Below, one piece after another: positions 29,734-39,187 of a DNA stretch of 64,000 bases. Origin of the DNA: Collimonas arenae (GTDB taxonomy: Bacteria > Pseudomonadota > Gammaproteobacteria > Burkholderiales > Burkholderiaceae_D); assembly GCF_000786695.1 (NCBI RefSeq), contig NZ_CP009962.1, positions 930,001 to 994,000 of the forward strand. The letters are read 5' to 3'. The notes below the pieces were generated by a model. It did not search any database. It was not told the DNA's origin and worked only from the letters and a program-made list of their open reading frames with translations. Made by a program: the position numbers and the translations under genes. Position 1 is the first letter of the stretch, and each line of letters starts with the position of its first letter.

Positions 29734-29880
29734 TGACAACGCAGAATTTCAATTCCACATGCCAGGCCGCCGCTAACGGCGCATTGGCATTGTGCCGCGT
29801 TGTCAAAGCAAAAAAACAGCAGCTCATCTGACCGGAGCGCGCTGTTCCGTCAGATGGGCGACGGAACAGCAAGCTCTCGG
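29734..29880 (+). promoter_or_regulatory. Structured leader with alternative stems before the dapA-like gene
   Basis: Two adjacent structures are visible. The first is 29734-29805: TGACAACGC pairs exactly with GCGTTGTCA, enclosing CACATGCCA with TGGCATTGTG and an apical GCCG-CTAA-CGGC. The second is 29825-29880: GCTGTTCCGTC (29841-29851) pairs exactly with GACGGAACAGC (29860-29870), extended by ACCGGAGC with GCTCTCGGT. CATCTGAC (29825-29832) can instead pair with GTCAGATG (29849-29856), excluding the second stem. Such mutually exclusive stems are typical of attenuators or riboswitch-like leaders. I do not recognise a known class, and the lysine riboswitch signature was not seen. Confidence 0.5.
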
Positions 29881-29957
29881 TAACTCCCTCCCGGCACGCA
29901 AACTCCTTCGCACTTCTGAACGGACCCCAAACGGTCAATTTTTTCAGGAGTTTTATC

Positions 29958-30815
29958 ATGTCAATTTTTACAGGTATCTGGGTCCCGTTGATCACGCCTT
30001 TTTTCAACGGGCAGGTGGATCACGCAGCATTGGGCAAGCTGACGAGGTACTACGTCGAAGCGGGCGTGAGCGGGCTGGTGGCGCTCGGCACCACCGGCGA
30101 AGCCGCTGCGCTGGACCAGCTTGAACAACGTGCCGTCGTCGCGACGGTGCTGCAAGCCGCTGCCGGCCTGCCGGTCATTGTCGGCTTGAGCGGTAATCAC
30201 AGCGGGCAGCTGCATGAAAACCTGCAATATTTTGGCGCATCCGATATCGCCGGTTTCTTAATTCCCGCACCATGTTACGTACGGCCCTCGCAGCAGGGTT
30301 TGATCGATCATTTCAGCAGCCTTGCCGACGCCAGCCCGGTACCACTGGTGTTGTACGACATTCCCTATCGTAGCGGCGTACAGATCGAACTCAGTACCTT
30401 GTTGACCCTGGCCGCTCATCCGCAGATACAAGCGGTGAAAGACTGCGCCGGCTCTGTGGCGACGACGCAGGCTCTGATTGCAGACGGACGCCTGCAAGTG
30501 CTGTCCGGGGAAGATATCAACGTTCTGAATAATTTGTGCATGGGCGGCAGTGGTGCGATTGCTGCTTCAGTGCACGTTAAGCCGCAACGCTTTGTCGCGT
30601 TGTACCGTGCCGTCAGTGAGCAACGCCTGCACGATGCGCGCGCCATCTTCCATGAACTGGCACCGCTGATCCGCCTGCTGTTTGCCGAAGCCAGTCCGGG
30701 GCCGGTGAAGGCGGTGCTGGCACAGCAGGGCTGGATCAAGGACGAGTTGCGCGTACCGATGACTGTCGCCAGCCCGGCATTACGGGCGCAATTGCTGCAG
30801 CTTGCCGAAGGTTAA
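29958..30815 (+). CDS. Dihydrodipicolinate synthase family aldolase (DapA-like)
   Basis: This 285-residue protein of the class I aldolase N-acetylneuraminate lyase/DHDPS family has all residues used by E. coli DapA at the same numbering. These are T45/T46 (LGTTGEA), Y133 (LYDIPYRSG), R138 and Schiff-base lysine K161 (QAVKDCAG). It may condense pyruvate with aspartate semialdehyde for lysine and diaminopimelate synthesis. The positions that bind feedback lysine in E. coli are not all kept (E at 56, Q at 84), so allosteric control may differ. It stands apart from other lysine genes, so it could be a second copy with another aldehyde substrate. RBS AGGAG lies at 29946-29950. Confidence 0.82.
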   Translation: MSIFTGIWVPLITPFFNGQVDHAALGKLTRYYVEAGVSGLVALGTTGEAAALDQLEQRAVVATVLQAAAGLPVIVGLSGNHSGQLHENLQYFGASDIAGFLIPAPCYVRPSQQGLIDHFSSLADASPVPLVLYDIPYRSGVQIELSTLLTLAAHPQIQAVKDCAGSVATTQALIADGRLQVLSGEDINVLNNLCMGGSGAIAASVHVKPQRFVALYRAVSEQRLHDARAIFHELAPLIRLLFAEASPGPVKAVLAQQGWIKDELRVPMTVASPALRAQLLQLAEG

Positions 30816-31618
30816 CTGGCAGGCCGGCTGGCCTTTTTCGGTGCAAAGAAGGTCGACGGAGATTGGCCGAAGGTTTTCTTGAACATGGCGGAAAATGCCG
30901 ACTGGCTGGCGTAGCCGAGTTCCGTTGCGACCAGAGACAGCGGCATGCCGCGCGCGATCATCGGTGCGGCGTGCGCTAGCCGGATCTGCTGCCGCCACTG
31001 GCCGAAAGTCATGCCGAGATCTTTTTCAAATAGACGCGCCAGCGTTCTTTCCGAGGCGCCAGCGCGATCGGCCCAGGCGGCCAGGGTCATGCTTGAATCA
31101 GGAGCGTCGATCAAGGCCTGGCAGATTGCCTGCAAGCGCTTTTCGGTTGGCAAGGCGACGCGTATGCCCGGGGTTTTTGCCTCGACCAGTTCATTCAATA
31201 TCAGCTGAGTAAGCAACGATTCACGCACGCTGTCGACATCGGTTTGCGTTAGCGCCGCGATCAACTCGCGCAGCAAGTTCGACACTTCCAGCACAATGCA
31301 TTCCTGGCCGGGAAACGGGTTGGCGTCGCTATGGATATACAGGGCGCGCAATTGCGATTTTTCTATGGTCGCGATTTCATGCACCAGTTGCGGTGGAATC
31401 CAGATGGCACGCAGCGGCGGCACAATCCAGGTACTGTTGCCGACGGTGACGCGCAGCACGCCCTCCGGCGCATAAGTGACTTGACCCCAGGGATGGGAGT
31501 GGGATGGCAGCAGCTTTGCAGCGCCAAGATCGCGTGCGCGCAGACGCACCGGATGCCGGGTGTCAGGTACCACGTCAAGCAGGCCTATCGTGGTATGCGT
31601 AAGAATACTGGCGGGCAT
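30812..31618 (-). CDS. AraC-family transcriptional regulator with cupin sensor
   Basis: This 268-residue protein has an N-terminal cupin-like domain (HSHPWGQVTYAPEGVLRV, WIVPPLRAIWIPPQLVHEI) and two C-terminal helix-turn-helix motifs. The second reads MPLSLVATELGYASQSAFSAMFKKTFGQSPS. It resembles the NimR branch, whose members control adjacent MFS exporters. The frame opens upstream at 31771, but MPASILTHTTIG at 31618 is the probable start. The stop overlaps that of the dapA-like gene tail to tail by 4 bp. It faces the Fsr-type transporter across 169 bp and is the likely controller of that gene. Confidence 0.85.
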   Translation of the reverse strand: MPASILTHTTIGLLDVVPDTRHPVRLRARDLGAAKLLPSHSHPWGQVTYAPEGVLRVTVGNSTWIVPPLRAIWIPPQLVHEIATIEKSQLRALYIHSDANPFPGQECIVLEVSNLLRELIAALTQTDVDSVRESLLTQLILNELVEAKTPGIRVALPTEKRLQAICQALIDAPDSSMTLAAWADRAGASERTLARLFEKDLGMTFGQWRQQIRLAHAAPMIARGMPLSLVATELGYASQSAFSAMFKKTFGQSPSTFFAPKKASRPAS

Positions 31619-31787
31619 AAGGTGTGTGATTTGACTGAAAAGCGATAAATTATGTCTTTCTATCTTAAAACAGTCTTGTGTTTTTTGCTTACACTGCATT
31701 CTTGCGAACGACAAAGACGATTTCAGCCGCCAATCCGGCGCCTTGTACTTTTCATTTGCGCTACTTTCCAACTATCAGTTCATCATC

Positions 31788-33023
31788 ATGCAAACCGCAG
31801 CCAAGCAGATTTCCCCTACTTTAGGGTCGCAGGATGCCGAGAAAACCGGTTTCCGCGTATTAGGCGCCATCAGTTTTGCGCATTTCCTGAACGACATGAT
31901 CCAGTCGCTGATCTTGTCGATTTATCCGCTGTTGAAAGGAAATTTCAATCTCAGTTTTACGCAGATCGGCTTGATTACCCTGACTTACCAGATCACCGCA
32001 TCGATCCTGCAGCCGCTGGTGGGTTTGTACACCGACAAGCATCCGAAACCGTATTCGCTGGCCTTGGGCATGGGTTTCACGCTGGTCGGCCTGCTGATTC
32101 TCTCGGTCGCGCCTAGCTACGGCATCTTGCTGTTTGCCGCGGCGCTGGTAGGCACCGGCTCTTCCATTTTCCATCCGGAGTCGTCGCGCGTGGCGCGCAT
32201 GGCGTCTGGTGGCCGTCATGGTCTGGCGCAGTCGATTTTCCAGGTGGGCGGCAACGCCGGCAGTTCGATGGGGCCGTTGCTGGCGGCATGGATAGTGATC
32301 CCTCACGGCCAGGCCAGCATCGCCTGGTTTTCTGCTGCGGCTTTGCTGGCGATCCTGGTGTTGTGGCAGATCGGTAACTGGTACAAGCGCAAGCGCCTGG
32401 AAGCCAAGGGCAAGCCGGCCAAGGTGCAGCATCACTATGTAGCGCTGCCGCGCAAGAAGGTCATGTTTTCTATCGGCATCTTGCTGATGCTGATCTTCTC
32501 CAAGTACTTCTACATGGCCAGCCTGAGCAGTTATTTCACGTTTTACTTGATCGATAAATTCCAGTTGTCGGTGCAGGCGGCGCAGTTGCATCTGTTCGTG
32601 TTCCTGTTTGCGGTGGCGGCTGGCACCGTGCTGGGCGGGCCGATCGGCGACAAGGTCGGGCGCAAGCTGGTGATCTGGGTCTCGATCCTGGGCGTGGCGC
32701 CGTTTACTCTGATGCTGCCCTATGCCAACCTATTCTGGACAGGCGTACTGACCGTGGTGATCGGCGTGATCCTGGCATCGGCGTTCTCGGCGATCCTGGT
32801 GTTCGCACAAGAGCTGGTACCAGGTAAAGTGGGTACCGTATCGGGCTTGTTCTTCGGTTTTGCTTTCGGCATGGGTGGTATCGGCGCCGCAGCGCTGGGC
32901 AAGCTGGCTGACATGACGAGCATCGGCTTTGTCTATCAGGTTTGTTCTTTCCTGCCGCTGATCGGCTTGCTGGCGATGTTCTTGCCGAATCTAGATGGCC
33001 ATCGCCGCAAAGCGGCGAGTTGA
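31788..33023 (+). CDS. fsr: Fosmidomycin-resistance (Fsr) type MFS efflux transporter
   Basis: This 411-residue protein of the major facilitator superfamily has about twelve hydrophobic helices. The region FAHFLNDMIQSLILSIYPLLK followed by QITASILQPLVGLYTDKHPKPYSL (segments shown separately) is characteristic of the Fsr family. GTGSSIFHPESSRVARMASGG and QSIFQVGGNAGSSMGPLLAA support this. Family members export fosmidomycin and related compounds; the natural substrate here is unknown. ATG 31788 starts MQTAAKQIS; an earlier in-frame start at 31743 would add 15 residues of non-conserved sequence. The divergent AraC gene suggests inducible control. A strong terminator follows. Confidence 0.85.
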   Translation: MQTAAKQISPTLGSQDAEKTGFRVLGAISFAHFLNDMIQSLILSIYPLLKGNFNLSFTQIGLITLTYQITASILQPLVGLYTDKHPKPYSLALGMGFTLVGLLILSVAPSYGILLFAAALVGTGSSIFHPESSRVARMASGGRHGLAQSIFQVGGNAGSSMGPLLAAWIVIPHGQASIAWFSAAALLAILVLWQIGNWYKRKRLEAKGKPAKVQHHYVALPRKKVMFSIGILLMLIFSKYFYMASLSSYFTFYLIDKFQLSVQAAQLHLFVFLFAVAAGTVLGGPIGDKVGRKLVIWVSILGVAPFTLMLPYANLFWTGVLTVVIGVILASAFSAILVFAQELVPGKVGTVSGLFFGFAFGMGGIGAAALGKLADMTSIGFVYQVCSFLPLIGLLAMFLPNLDGHRRKAAS

Positions 33024-33044
33024 CGACAAATTACGCCAAGCCAT

Positions 33045-33084
33045 AAAAAAAGCGCGCTGATCGGTTCACGTCAGCGCGCTTTTT
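33045..33084. terminator. Bidirectional terminator between the Fsr transporter and peroxiredoxin genes
   Basis: AGCGCGCTGA pairs with TCAGCGCGCT across a 10-base loop, with A7 before and T4 after. It lies between converging genes. Confidence 0.9.
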
Positions 33085-33097
33085 AATGTCCAGGAGA

Positions 33098-33637
33098 TTA
33101 TTTCTTTTGCTTCGCAGTCCATTCTTCCAAGGCCTGCAGCGTATTGGCGACATGCTTGTCCGGATCCATGCTGCTATATGCATAGATGATGCTGCCGTTC
33201 GGCGCGATCACATACGAAACCCGATCGGCGTAGTTGGTTTTGTAGAGCAGCACCGAATCATAAGATTTCATGATCTTCTGATCCGTGTCGGCCGCTACAG
33301 CGAATTTGCTGCGGCATTCGCTGACTGAAAACTTGTTGAGCGTATCGATGTTGTCGGCGGAAACACCAATAACAGTGGCGCCCAGCGCCTTGTATTTGTC
33401 GACCGCATCGGCAAACAGATGGGCTTCGATAGTACAGCCTTTAGTGAATGCCGCCGGATAAAAGTAGAGCACCACCGGCCCTTTTTTCAGTTCATCGGCT
33501 AGGGAGTAGCTGAACACTTTACCGCCAAGCGATGCTTGGGTGGTAAAGGTAGGCGCTTGCTCGCCGGCCTTGAGGGCGGCAAACGCCGGTGCTGCAACAG
33601 CACTGCAAATCAATAATGTGGCAATCAGTCGCTTCAT
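33098..33637 (-). CDS. Exported peroxiredoxin (AhpC/TSA, BCP-like)
   Basis: This 179-residue thiol peroxidase has a signal peptide (residues 1-20, MKRLIATLLICSAVAAPAFA, cleavage expected after AFA). The peroxidatic cysteine is C68 in PAAFTKGCTIEA, where the family normally shows TPGCT, and C108 (VSECRSKF) may resolve it. The upstream Pro and Thr of the PxxxT/SxxC motif are kept. It is expected to reduce peroxides in the periplasm, unlike the cytoplasmic enzyme at 11906. It is a single gene, ending against the terminator at 33045-33084. Confidence 0.9.
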   Translation of the reverse strand: MKRLIATLLICSAVAAPAFAALKAGEQAPTFTTQASLGGKVFSYSLADELKKGPVVLYFYPAAFTKGCTIEAHLFADAVDKYKALGATVIGVSADNIDTLNKFSVSECRSKFAVAADTDQKIMKSYDSVLLYKTNYADRVSYVIAPNGSIIYAYSSMDPDKHVANTLQALEEWTAKQKK

Positions 33638-33752
33638 GGTGACTCCTGGTTAAAGATACACACCATCATGCTGCGAGATTCGAGAGTTGTCCAATCACTT
33701 GTTCTGCACGGAACATCGGGCAACTTATACCGCCTTCAGTGCGTCGCTCGCG

Positions 33753-33995
33753 TTAGCGCCAGCCTCTGCCACGTCCACCCCAACCGCCGCCGCCCCAGCC
33801 ACGATAATAGCCAAAGCCGACATTGACGCTAGGCGCGATATACGCAGGCGCATAATAGCCGCCGCCGTAATAACCGCCATCATAGCCATAACCGCCATAG
33901 TAGCCGTTGCCGCCATATGGCACGGCGACGCAGCCGCCCAGCAACAGACTTGCTCCCAGCGCAGCGATACCGACTAAAAGTAATTTTTTCATCAT
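33753..33995 (-). CDS. Small Gly/Tyr-rich lipoprotein
   Basis: This 80-residue protein starts with a lipoprotein signal (MMKKLLLVGIAALGASLLLGGC, lipobox LLGG-C at residues 19-22). The mature part is short and dominated by glycine and tyrosine (YGGYGYDGGYYGGGYY) and closes with a Gly/Arg/Trp tail. No catalytic domain is visible. Similar low-complexity lipoproteins are annotated as hypothetical in Burkholderiales. The start could be the ATG at 33995 or that at 33992. It is a single gene. It is likely anchored in the outer membrane, since no Asp follows the lipid cysteine. Confidence 0.7.
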   Translation of the reverse strand: MMKKLLLVGIAALGASLLLGGCVAVPYGGNGYYGGYGYDGGYYGGGYYAPAYIAPSVNVGFGYYRGWGGGGWGGRGRGWR

Positions 33996-34144
33996 GCCCT
34001 CCGTCCATACGACTAATGCAAATTGGATTTAAGCGTAGCAGATAAGTTCAGCTTGGGAAGGGAGGCATGTATCACGCCAGAACGGCAGTGATTGGGAGTA
34101 TATGAAAATTATCCAAAGTATCAGGATAAAAATTTATCAATTTA

Positions 34145-34180
34145 TCCCATACTCCACCCAGTACATGGATGGAGTAGGGA
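34145..34180 (-). terminator. Probable terminator of the PfkB kinase gene
   Basis: TCCCATACTCCA (34145-34156) pairs with TGGAGTAGGGA (34170-34180) with one bulge. On the minus strand the stem is followed by an AT-rich run rather than a clean U-tract. Confidence 0.5.
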
Positions 34181-34196
34181 AAATCATGTGCTACTT

Positions 34197-35129
34197 TTAC
34201 AAACGGTAACCAAATACACGGTGGAATTGCTCATCAATTTCGGCCCGGCTTGGCGCATGGTTCTGCGGTCCTTGATGCGCAATCTTGATGCTACCGAGCA
34301 AACTTGAGAGGCGGCCGGTAGTGGCCCAGTCCATGCCGTTGCTCAGGCCATACAGCATGCCCGCGCGGAAGGCGTCGCCACAGCCGGTAGGATCCAGGAT
34401 TCGTTCGGCCTTGACGCAAGGGATATCGATCTTGTCGCCGCCGGTATAGATTTCTGCGCCGAGTTCGCCGCGCGTCACGACCAAGGCTGAGACCCGCTCT
34501 GCAATTTGCGGAAGCGACAATCCGGTGCGCGACGCCAGCATTTCGGCTTCATAGTCATTCATCGCGATATAGGTGGCAAGCTCGATGAAATGTTTCAATT
34601 CGTCGCCGTTAAACATAGGCATCCCTTGGCCCGGATCGAAAATCAGCGGGATGCCTTGCGCCACACAGTCTTCCGAGTGCTGCAGCATGCCGTCGCGGCC
34701 ATCCGGCGCGACAATCGCCAGTTTGACCGGACCGGCTTCAGCCACTTTGTTTTCGTGGGAATAGGTCATCGCGCCCGGGTGGAAGGCGTTGATCTGGTTG
34801 TTGTCGGCGTCGGTGGTGATGAAACATTGCGCGGTGTAGATCGAATCGATGGTTCGTATCGATTTGCGGGAAATGCCTTGCTGGTCCAACCGCTGCAGAT
34901 AGTCGCCGCCATCATGACCGATGGTCGCCATGATTTGCGGCTCGCCACCCAGCAGTTTCAGGTTGTAGGCGATATTGCCGGCGCAACCGCCAAATTCGCG
35001 ACGCATGGTCGGCACCAGGAAGGAAACGCTGATCTTGTGCAACTGATCCGCCAGCAGCGCATCCGAGAATTTCCCCGGATATTGCATGATGACGTCGAAG
35101 GCCAATGAACCGCAGATAAGAGAGGTCAT
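34197..35129 (-). CDS. PfkB/ribokinase-family carbohydrate kinase (adenosine-kinase-like)
   Basis: This 310-residue sugar or nucleoside kinase has the N-terminal PfkB glycine motif in EFGGCAGNIAYNLKLLGG and the C-terminal signature ILDPTGCGDAFRAGM with the catalytic base D252. The overall pattern, including LICGSLAFDVIM and the lid region, resembles the betaproteobacterial proteins annotated as carbohydrate or adenosine kinases. The phosphate acceptor cannot be decided from sequence. It lies 53 bp downstream of the DUF3426 gene on the same strand, and may share its transcript. Confidence 0.85.
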   Translation of the reverse strand: MTSLICGSLAFDVIMQYPGKFSDALLADQLHKISVSFLVPTMRREFGGCAGNIAYNLKLLGGEPQIMATIGHDGGDYLQRLDQQGISRKSIRTIDSIYTAQCFITTDADNNQINAFHPGAMTYSHENKVAEAGPVKLAIVAPDGRDGMLQHSEDCVAQGIPLIFDPGQGMPMFNGDELKHFIELATYIAMNDYEAEMLASRTGLSLPQIAERVSALVVTRGELGAEIYTGGDKIDIPCVKAERILDPTGCGDAFRAGMLYGLSNGMDWATTGRLSSLLGSIKIAHQGPQNHAPSRAEIDEQFHRVFGYRL

Positions 35130-35182
35130 AGTAAATAAGGAGAAAACTTGCTGGTTGGCGCGTTAGCCTGCGCAATAAATAA

Positions 35183-36622
35183 TCAGGGGTAGTACAGATA
35201 GACTCGATAACCCGAGGCCTTCAATTGCAATAACTCAAACGTGACTTTAACCGTTTGTTCCTGGTCGCTGGCAAAACCCAGCGCTGGATTGGTCGCCGCA
35301 CTCAGGTAATCGTGCGGCGTAAACACGCGGCGTACGATAGGTTTGTCATTGCCGTCGTTCAAGGTCAGCTCGATGTTGGGCCATGCCTGCACGGTATCGC
35401 TGTGGTTGCGCAATAGCAGGTTCAGCGAGAACAGGTTGCGGGCGGGATCGAGCGCCTGCAATTCATTGGCTTCGAACGAGATACTGTCGATCCTCATCGG
35501 CAAGCCGACGCTGCAGCCGATTTTTGCACAGGCGCTGGTCAGCAGTGGTTTCACTTGCGGCATGCGGGCCGCCAACTGGTCGCGGAAAAAATAAACCGAC
35601 TGACCGATCAGGCCGATCAGCAATAGGCCACCAGCAATCCACATGGCCAAGCGCAGCGTACCGCCGATACGTTTCTGACGCCTGGCGCTGAGAACAAAAT
35701 CAGGTTCGTCGGCTAATTTATCTTCTGTCTCAGCGGCTTTCTCACGATTCTTTTTCTTGCCGCGGCCTTCAGTGTCGTCACTTGTATCCGATGCTGACGA
35801 GGCATTCTTTTCTCCGCGCCATGGTTTGCGCTGTAATTCATCGATAATTCGATCGAGTTCATCGTCATCACGATTGGCGGCGTTGGCAGCGTCTTTTGCA
35901 TTGGTTTTGGCCGCTAGCGTGTAATCGTCCTGTCCTGCGACATGCATCAAGGTCATGCGGGCCATCTGGTTGTCCGGCTCGTCATCGTCGTCTACATGGC
36001 GATGCCAGACATTCGGCGCAGGCAGCTTGTCGCCGTTGTCGTCTGTTTCGACAGCGGATGGCTTGATCAGTCCGAACGGCGTGTGATGGACATCGGCCGG
36101 CGCAGACTGGCTGGTTTCTTCGGCGATGCGTAGATCTTCTTCAAGGCCGTCGATAGCGGCTTCTACCCGATCTGCGGTCTTGTTCGGGCTCACCTCCAGG
36201 CTAGCAGATTTTGCTTCAGGCGCTGGATTGGTATGTGTCGCCGGCAGCGGGTGGCCGGTTGCGACTCCGATTGCAGTATTGATTCCCTGGGCCGGTTCCG
36301 GCTTTGCTTCAGGCGCAGGAACATGCTCATGAATCGGATCATCAACGGGGGCTGCCGATCGGCCGGTAATCTCTGGCGACGATGGCGCGGTCACATGATC
36401 TGCAATTGCCTCAGCTACGGGCGATGCAACGGCGGGTTGTTCCGGCGCAGGGGATGCGGCGGGCGCTACAGGTGCCGCCAACTCTGGCCGCACCAGGTGC
36501 TCGATACCGTTGAATACTTCGCGGCAGCTGCCGCAGCGGACCAGACCGCCGCGCAGCTTCAGCTGGTCATTGGCGACCCGGAAGGTGGTTTGACAGTGCG
36601 GACATTGCGTCGCGAGCGCCAT
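35183..36622 (-). CDS. Zinc-ribbon and DUF3426 domain membrane protein
   Basis: This 479-residue protein has an N-terminal zinc ribbon with C7, C10, C30 and C33 (CPHCQTTF and VRCGSCREVF), as in the MJ0042-type family. A long Pro/Ala/Glu-rich linker (about 50-310) follows. It has one membrane helix (about 313-335, LAMWIAGGLLLIGLIGQSVYF) and a C-terminal DUF3426 domain outside the membrane (SISFEANELQAL to LKASGYRVYLYYP). The function of this family is unknown. It lies 10 bp downstream of prmA, which is the common neighbour in betaproteobacteria. Confidence 0.88.
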   Translation of the reverse strand: MALATQCPHCQTTFRVANDQLKLRGGLVRCGSCREVFNGIEHLVRPELAAPVAPAASPAPEQPAVASPVAEAIADHVTAPSSPEITGRSAAPVDDPIHEHVPAPEAKPEPAQGINTAIGVATGHPLPATHTNPAPEAKSASLEVSPNKTADRVEAAIDGLEEDLRIAEETSQSAPADVHHTPFGLIKPSAVETDDNGDKLPAPNVWHRHVDDDDEPDNQMARMTLMHVAGQDDYTLAAKTNAKDAANAANRDDDELDRIIDELQRKPWRGEKNASSASDTSDDTEGRGKKKNREKAAETEDKLADEPDFVLSARRQKRIGGTLRLAMWIAGGLLLIGLIGQSVYFFRDQLAARMPQVKPLLTSACAKIGCSVGLPMRIDSISFEANELQALDPARNLFSLNLLLRNHSDTVQAWPNIELTLNDGNDKPIVRRVFTPHDYLSAATNPALGFASDQEQTVKVTFELLQLKASGYRVYLYYP

Positions 36623-36632
36623 GGCGTGCGGC

Positions 36633-37544
36633 TTACTTGCGAGTGCCGGACAGCGCGACCCAGCCGTCTTGCTCGGCCCACACCGTCAATGGCAGCCATT
36701 GCGCATAGGCTGCGATGACGTCGTTGGCTTGTTCCGCCAGCACACCCGATAACGTCAGGCTGCCGCCGGCTGCGATACGACTGCACAGCATTGGCGCCAT
36801 GAGCTTGAGCGGGCCGGACAGAATGTTGGCGACGACGATATCGAATACCTGCAGCGAGGTGTGGCTGCTGAAATCTTCCGGCAGATAGTAAGCGACTTCG
36901 CAATGATTGCGTTCGCTGTTGTAGCGAGCCGCATCGATTGCATGCGGGTCGATATCGACCCCGACGACAGTCGTTGCATTGTCGAGTTTCTTGGCGACCA
37001 TTGCCAGGATGCCTGAACCGCAGCCGTAATCGAGCAACGACGCAGGTTTTTGCAGCGGTACGTTAACTTCCAGCCATTCCATGCAGAGGCGGGTAGTCGG
37101 ATGGCTGCCGGTACCGAAAGCGAGGCCGGGATCGAGTTCCAGGATCAGGCCGTTGGCGTCCGGTGCATCGTGCCAGCTTGGCACCACCCAAATGTTCTTG
37201 CCGATATGAATCGGGTCGAATTGCGATTGCGTCAGGCGCACCCAGTCTTGCGCCGCTACCGGGCGTAAAGAATAGGGCGGCACTGCGATGCCGCAAGCTG
37301 CAGCAGCATTGCTGACGATGGCTGCATGGTCGGCATCGACCTCGGCCAGCGCCACTACCCGGCTACGTTGCCAGGCAGCTTCCTTCGGCTCCATGCCAGG
37401 CTCGCCAAACAGCGGTTGTTCGTCCGGCGTGCCCAGGTCGGCATCTTCGACCGAGACCGACAAGGCGCCGGCTTCCATCAACGCATCGGACAAAGTCTCG
37501 GCATCGCTCAGTGCTACTTCAATAACAATTTCGGTCCAGCTCAT
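36633..37544 (-). CDS. prmA: Ribosomal protein L11 methyltransferase
   Basis: This 303-residue SAM-dependent methyltransferase trimethylates ribosomal protein L11. The N-terminal substrate domain begins [22 protein letters not shown]. The catalytic domain carries motif [14 protein letters not shown], preceded by the family block [15 protein letters not shown] and followed by GVDIDPHA and [10 protein letters not shown]. It lies between accC and the DUF3426 gene; the order accB-accC-prmA is conserved across proteobacteria. Confidence 0.96.
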   Translation of the reverse strand: MSWTEIVIEVALSDAETLSDALMEAGALSVSVEDADLGTPDEQPLFGEPGMEPKEAAWQRSRVVALAEVDADHAAIVSNAAAACGIAVPPYSLRPVAAQDWVRLTQSQFDPIHIGKNIWVVPSWHDAPDANGLILELDPGLAFGTGSHPTTRLCMEWLEVNVPLQKPASLLDYGCGSGILAMVAKKLDNATTVVGVDIDPHAIDAARYNSERNHCEVAYYLPEDFSSHTSLQVFDIVVANILSGPLKLMAPMLCSRIAAGGSLTLSGVLAEQANDVIAAYAQWLPLTVWAEQDGWVALSGTRK

Positions 37545-37607
37545 CAGATGCCTTACTATGTGTGTGATGGATTTTTCACCGCACGGACTGTTTGCGGTGA
37601 AAAATCC

Positions 37608-38990
37608 TTATTTCTTTACAGCCTTGTCCGCTTCCTTGGCCACTACTGGTCGTTCAGCCAGTTTGTGCTCCAGGTAATGGATGTTGGTGCCGCCTTCGAT
37701 GAAGCGGGCGTCGATCATTAGCTCACGGTGCAACTGGATGTTGGTCTGGATGCCTTCGACGACCATTTCCGACAGCGCAATCTGCATCCGCTTGATCGCT
37801 TGCTCGCGGGTGGAGCCGTAAGAAATTACCTTGCCCACCATCGAATCGTAATGCGGCGGCACGAAATAACCGGCGTAAGCGTGCGAATCGACGCGGATGC
37901 CAGGGCCGCCCGGAGCATGCCACGACAAGATTTTACCTGGCGATGGCGTAAACTTGAACGGGTCTTCGGCGTTGATACGGCATTCGATAGCATGACCGGA
38001 GAGCTGGATGTCGCGTTGGCGGAAGCGCAGTTTTTCACCGGCCGCAATGCGAATCTGTTCCTGCACGATGTCGATGCCAGTGATCATTTCGGTGATCGGA
38101 TGCTCAACCTGGACCCGGGTATTCATTTCGATGAAATAGAACTCGCCGTTTTCGTACAGGAATTCAAAGGTGCCAGCGCCGCGATAGTCCATCTTGCGGC
38201 AAGCTTCGGCGCAACGGTCGCCGATTTTTTCAATGATCTTGCGCGGAATGCCGGGCGCCGGCGCTTCCTCGATCACTTTCTGGTGGCGGCGCTGCATTGA
38301 GCAATCGCGCTCGCCCAGCCAGACTGCGTTCTTGAATTGGTCGGCGAGGATCTGGATTTCCACGTGGCGCGGATTTTCCAGGTACTTCTCCATATACACT
38401 TCCGGATTGCCGAAAGCGGCGCCGGCTTCAGTCTTGGTCATGGTCACCGCATTGGCCAGGGCCGCTTCAGTATGCACCACTCGCATGCCGCGTCCGCCGC
38501 CGCCGCCAGCTGCCTTGATGATGACCGGATAGCCGATCTTGCGGGCAATCTTGACGATTTCCTTCGGATCGTCCGGCAACGCGCCTTCCGAGCCCGGAAC
38601 GCAGGGTACGCCGGCGCGGATCATGGCTTGCTTGGCAGATACTTTGTCGCCCATCAAGCGGATGTTCGCGGGACGCGGTCCGATGAAAACGAAGCCGGAC
38701 TGCTCAACGCGCTCTGCGAAATCGGCATTTTCCGAGAGGAAACCATAGCCAGGGTGAATCGCTTCGGCATCGGTCACTTCTGCGGCGCTGATAATGGCCG
38801 GCATGTTGAGATAGCTCAGACTGGACGGCGCAGGGCCGATACAGACAGATTCATCCGCCAGTTTTACATACTTGGCGTCACGATCCGCTTCGGAATGGAC
38901 CATCACGGTTTTGATGCCCATTTCACGGCAGGCGCGTTGGATGCGCAAGGCGATTTCGCCGCGATTGGCGATAAGGATTTTTTCAAACAT
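37608..38990 (-). CDS. accC: Acetyl-CoA carboxylase, biotin carboxylase subunit
   Basis: This 460-residue ATP-grasp enzyme carboxylates biotin on AccB, the first step of fatty-acid synthesis. The N-terminal [23 protein letters not shown], the Gly-rich ATP loop [14 protein letters not shown] and the active-site [16 protein letters not shown] are all present. It is about 12 residues longer than E. coli AccC owing to a basic C-terminal tail ([11 protein letters not shown]). It lies 197 bp downstream of accB on the same strand. That gap is long for this pair, and I see no gene or clear signal in it. Confidence 0.97.
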   Translation of the reverse strand: MFEKILIANRGEIALRIQRACREMGIKTVMVHSEADRDAKYVKLADESVCIGPAPSSLSYLNMPAIISAAEVTDAEAIHPGYGFLSENADFAERVEQSGFVFIGPRPANIRLMGDKVSAKQAMIRAGVPCVPGSEGALPDDPKEIVKIARKIGYPVIIKAAGGGGGRGMRVVHTEAALANAVTMTKTEAGAAFGNPEVYMEKYLENPRHVEIQILADQFKNAVWLGERDCSMQRRHQKVIEEAPAPGIPRKIIEKIGDRCAEACRKMDYRGAGTFEFLYENGEFYFIEMNTRVQVEHPITEMITGIDIVQEQIRIAAGEKLRFRQRDIQLSGHAIECRINAEDPFKFTPSPGKILSWHAPGGPGIRVDSHAYAGYFVPPHYDSMVGKVISYGSTREQAIKRMQIALSEMVVEGIQTNIQLHRELMIDARFIEGGTNIHYLEHKLAERPVVAKEADKAVKK

Positions 38991-39187
38991 AGGTGGTATG
39001 TGTCGCTAAGGGTCAAGCGTTATCAAACTTTGGATTGCCAATATCGGATTAGGCGTGCCGCATCGATGAAAATTGCGGACAACTGCAATAAGCCTGTATT
39101 GACAACCAGAACGGCGAAACCCCGGTAAAGCGGATGCCGCCGTGCAGATTACGTGGTGCTTACTATGGACGACTCAGTGCTGCCGAG

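Noticed and set aside
29664..29957. A lysine riboswitch before the dapA-like gene
   Set aside because: The characteristic conserved segments and five-helix layout of the L-box were not seen; only unclassified stems are present.
33753..33977. Alternative Ala/Ile-rich frames opposite the small lipoprotein gene
   Set aside because: They are the reverse reading of the Gly/Tyr repeat; the minus-strand frame has a proper lipoprotein signal and lipobox.
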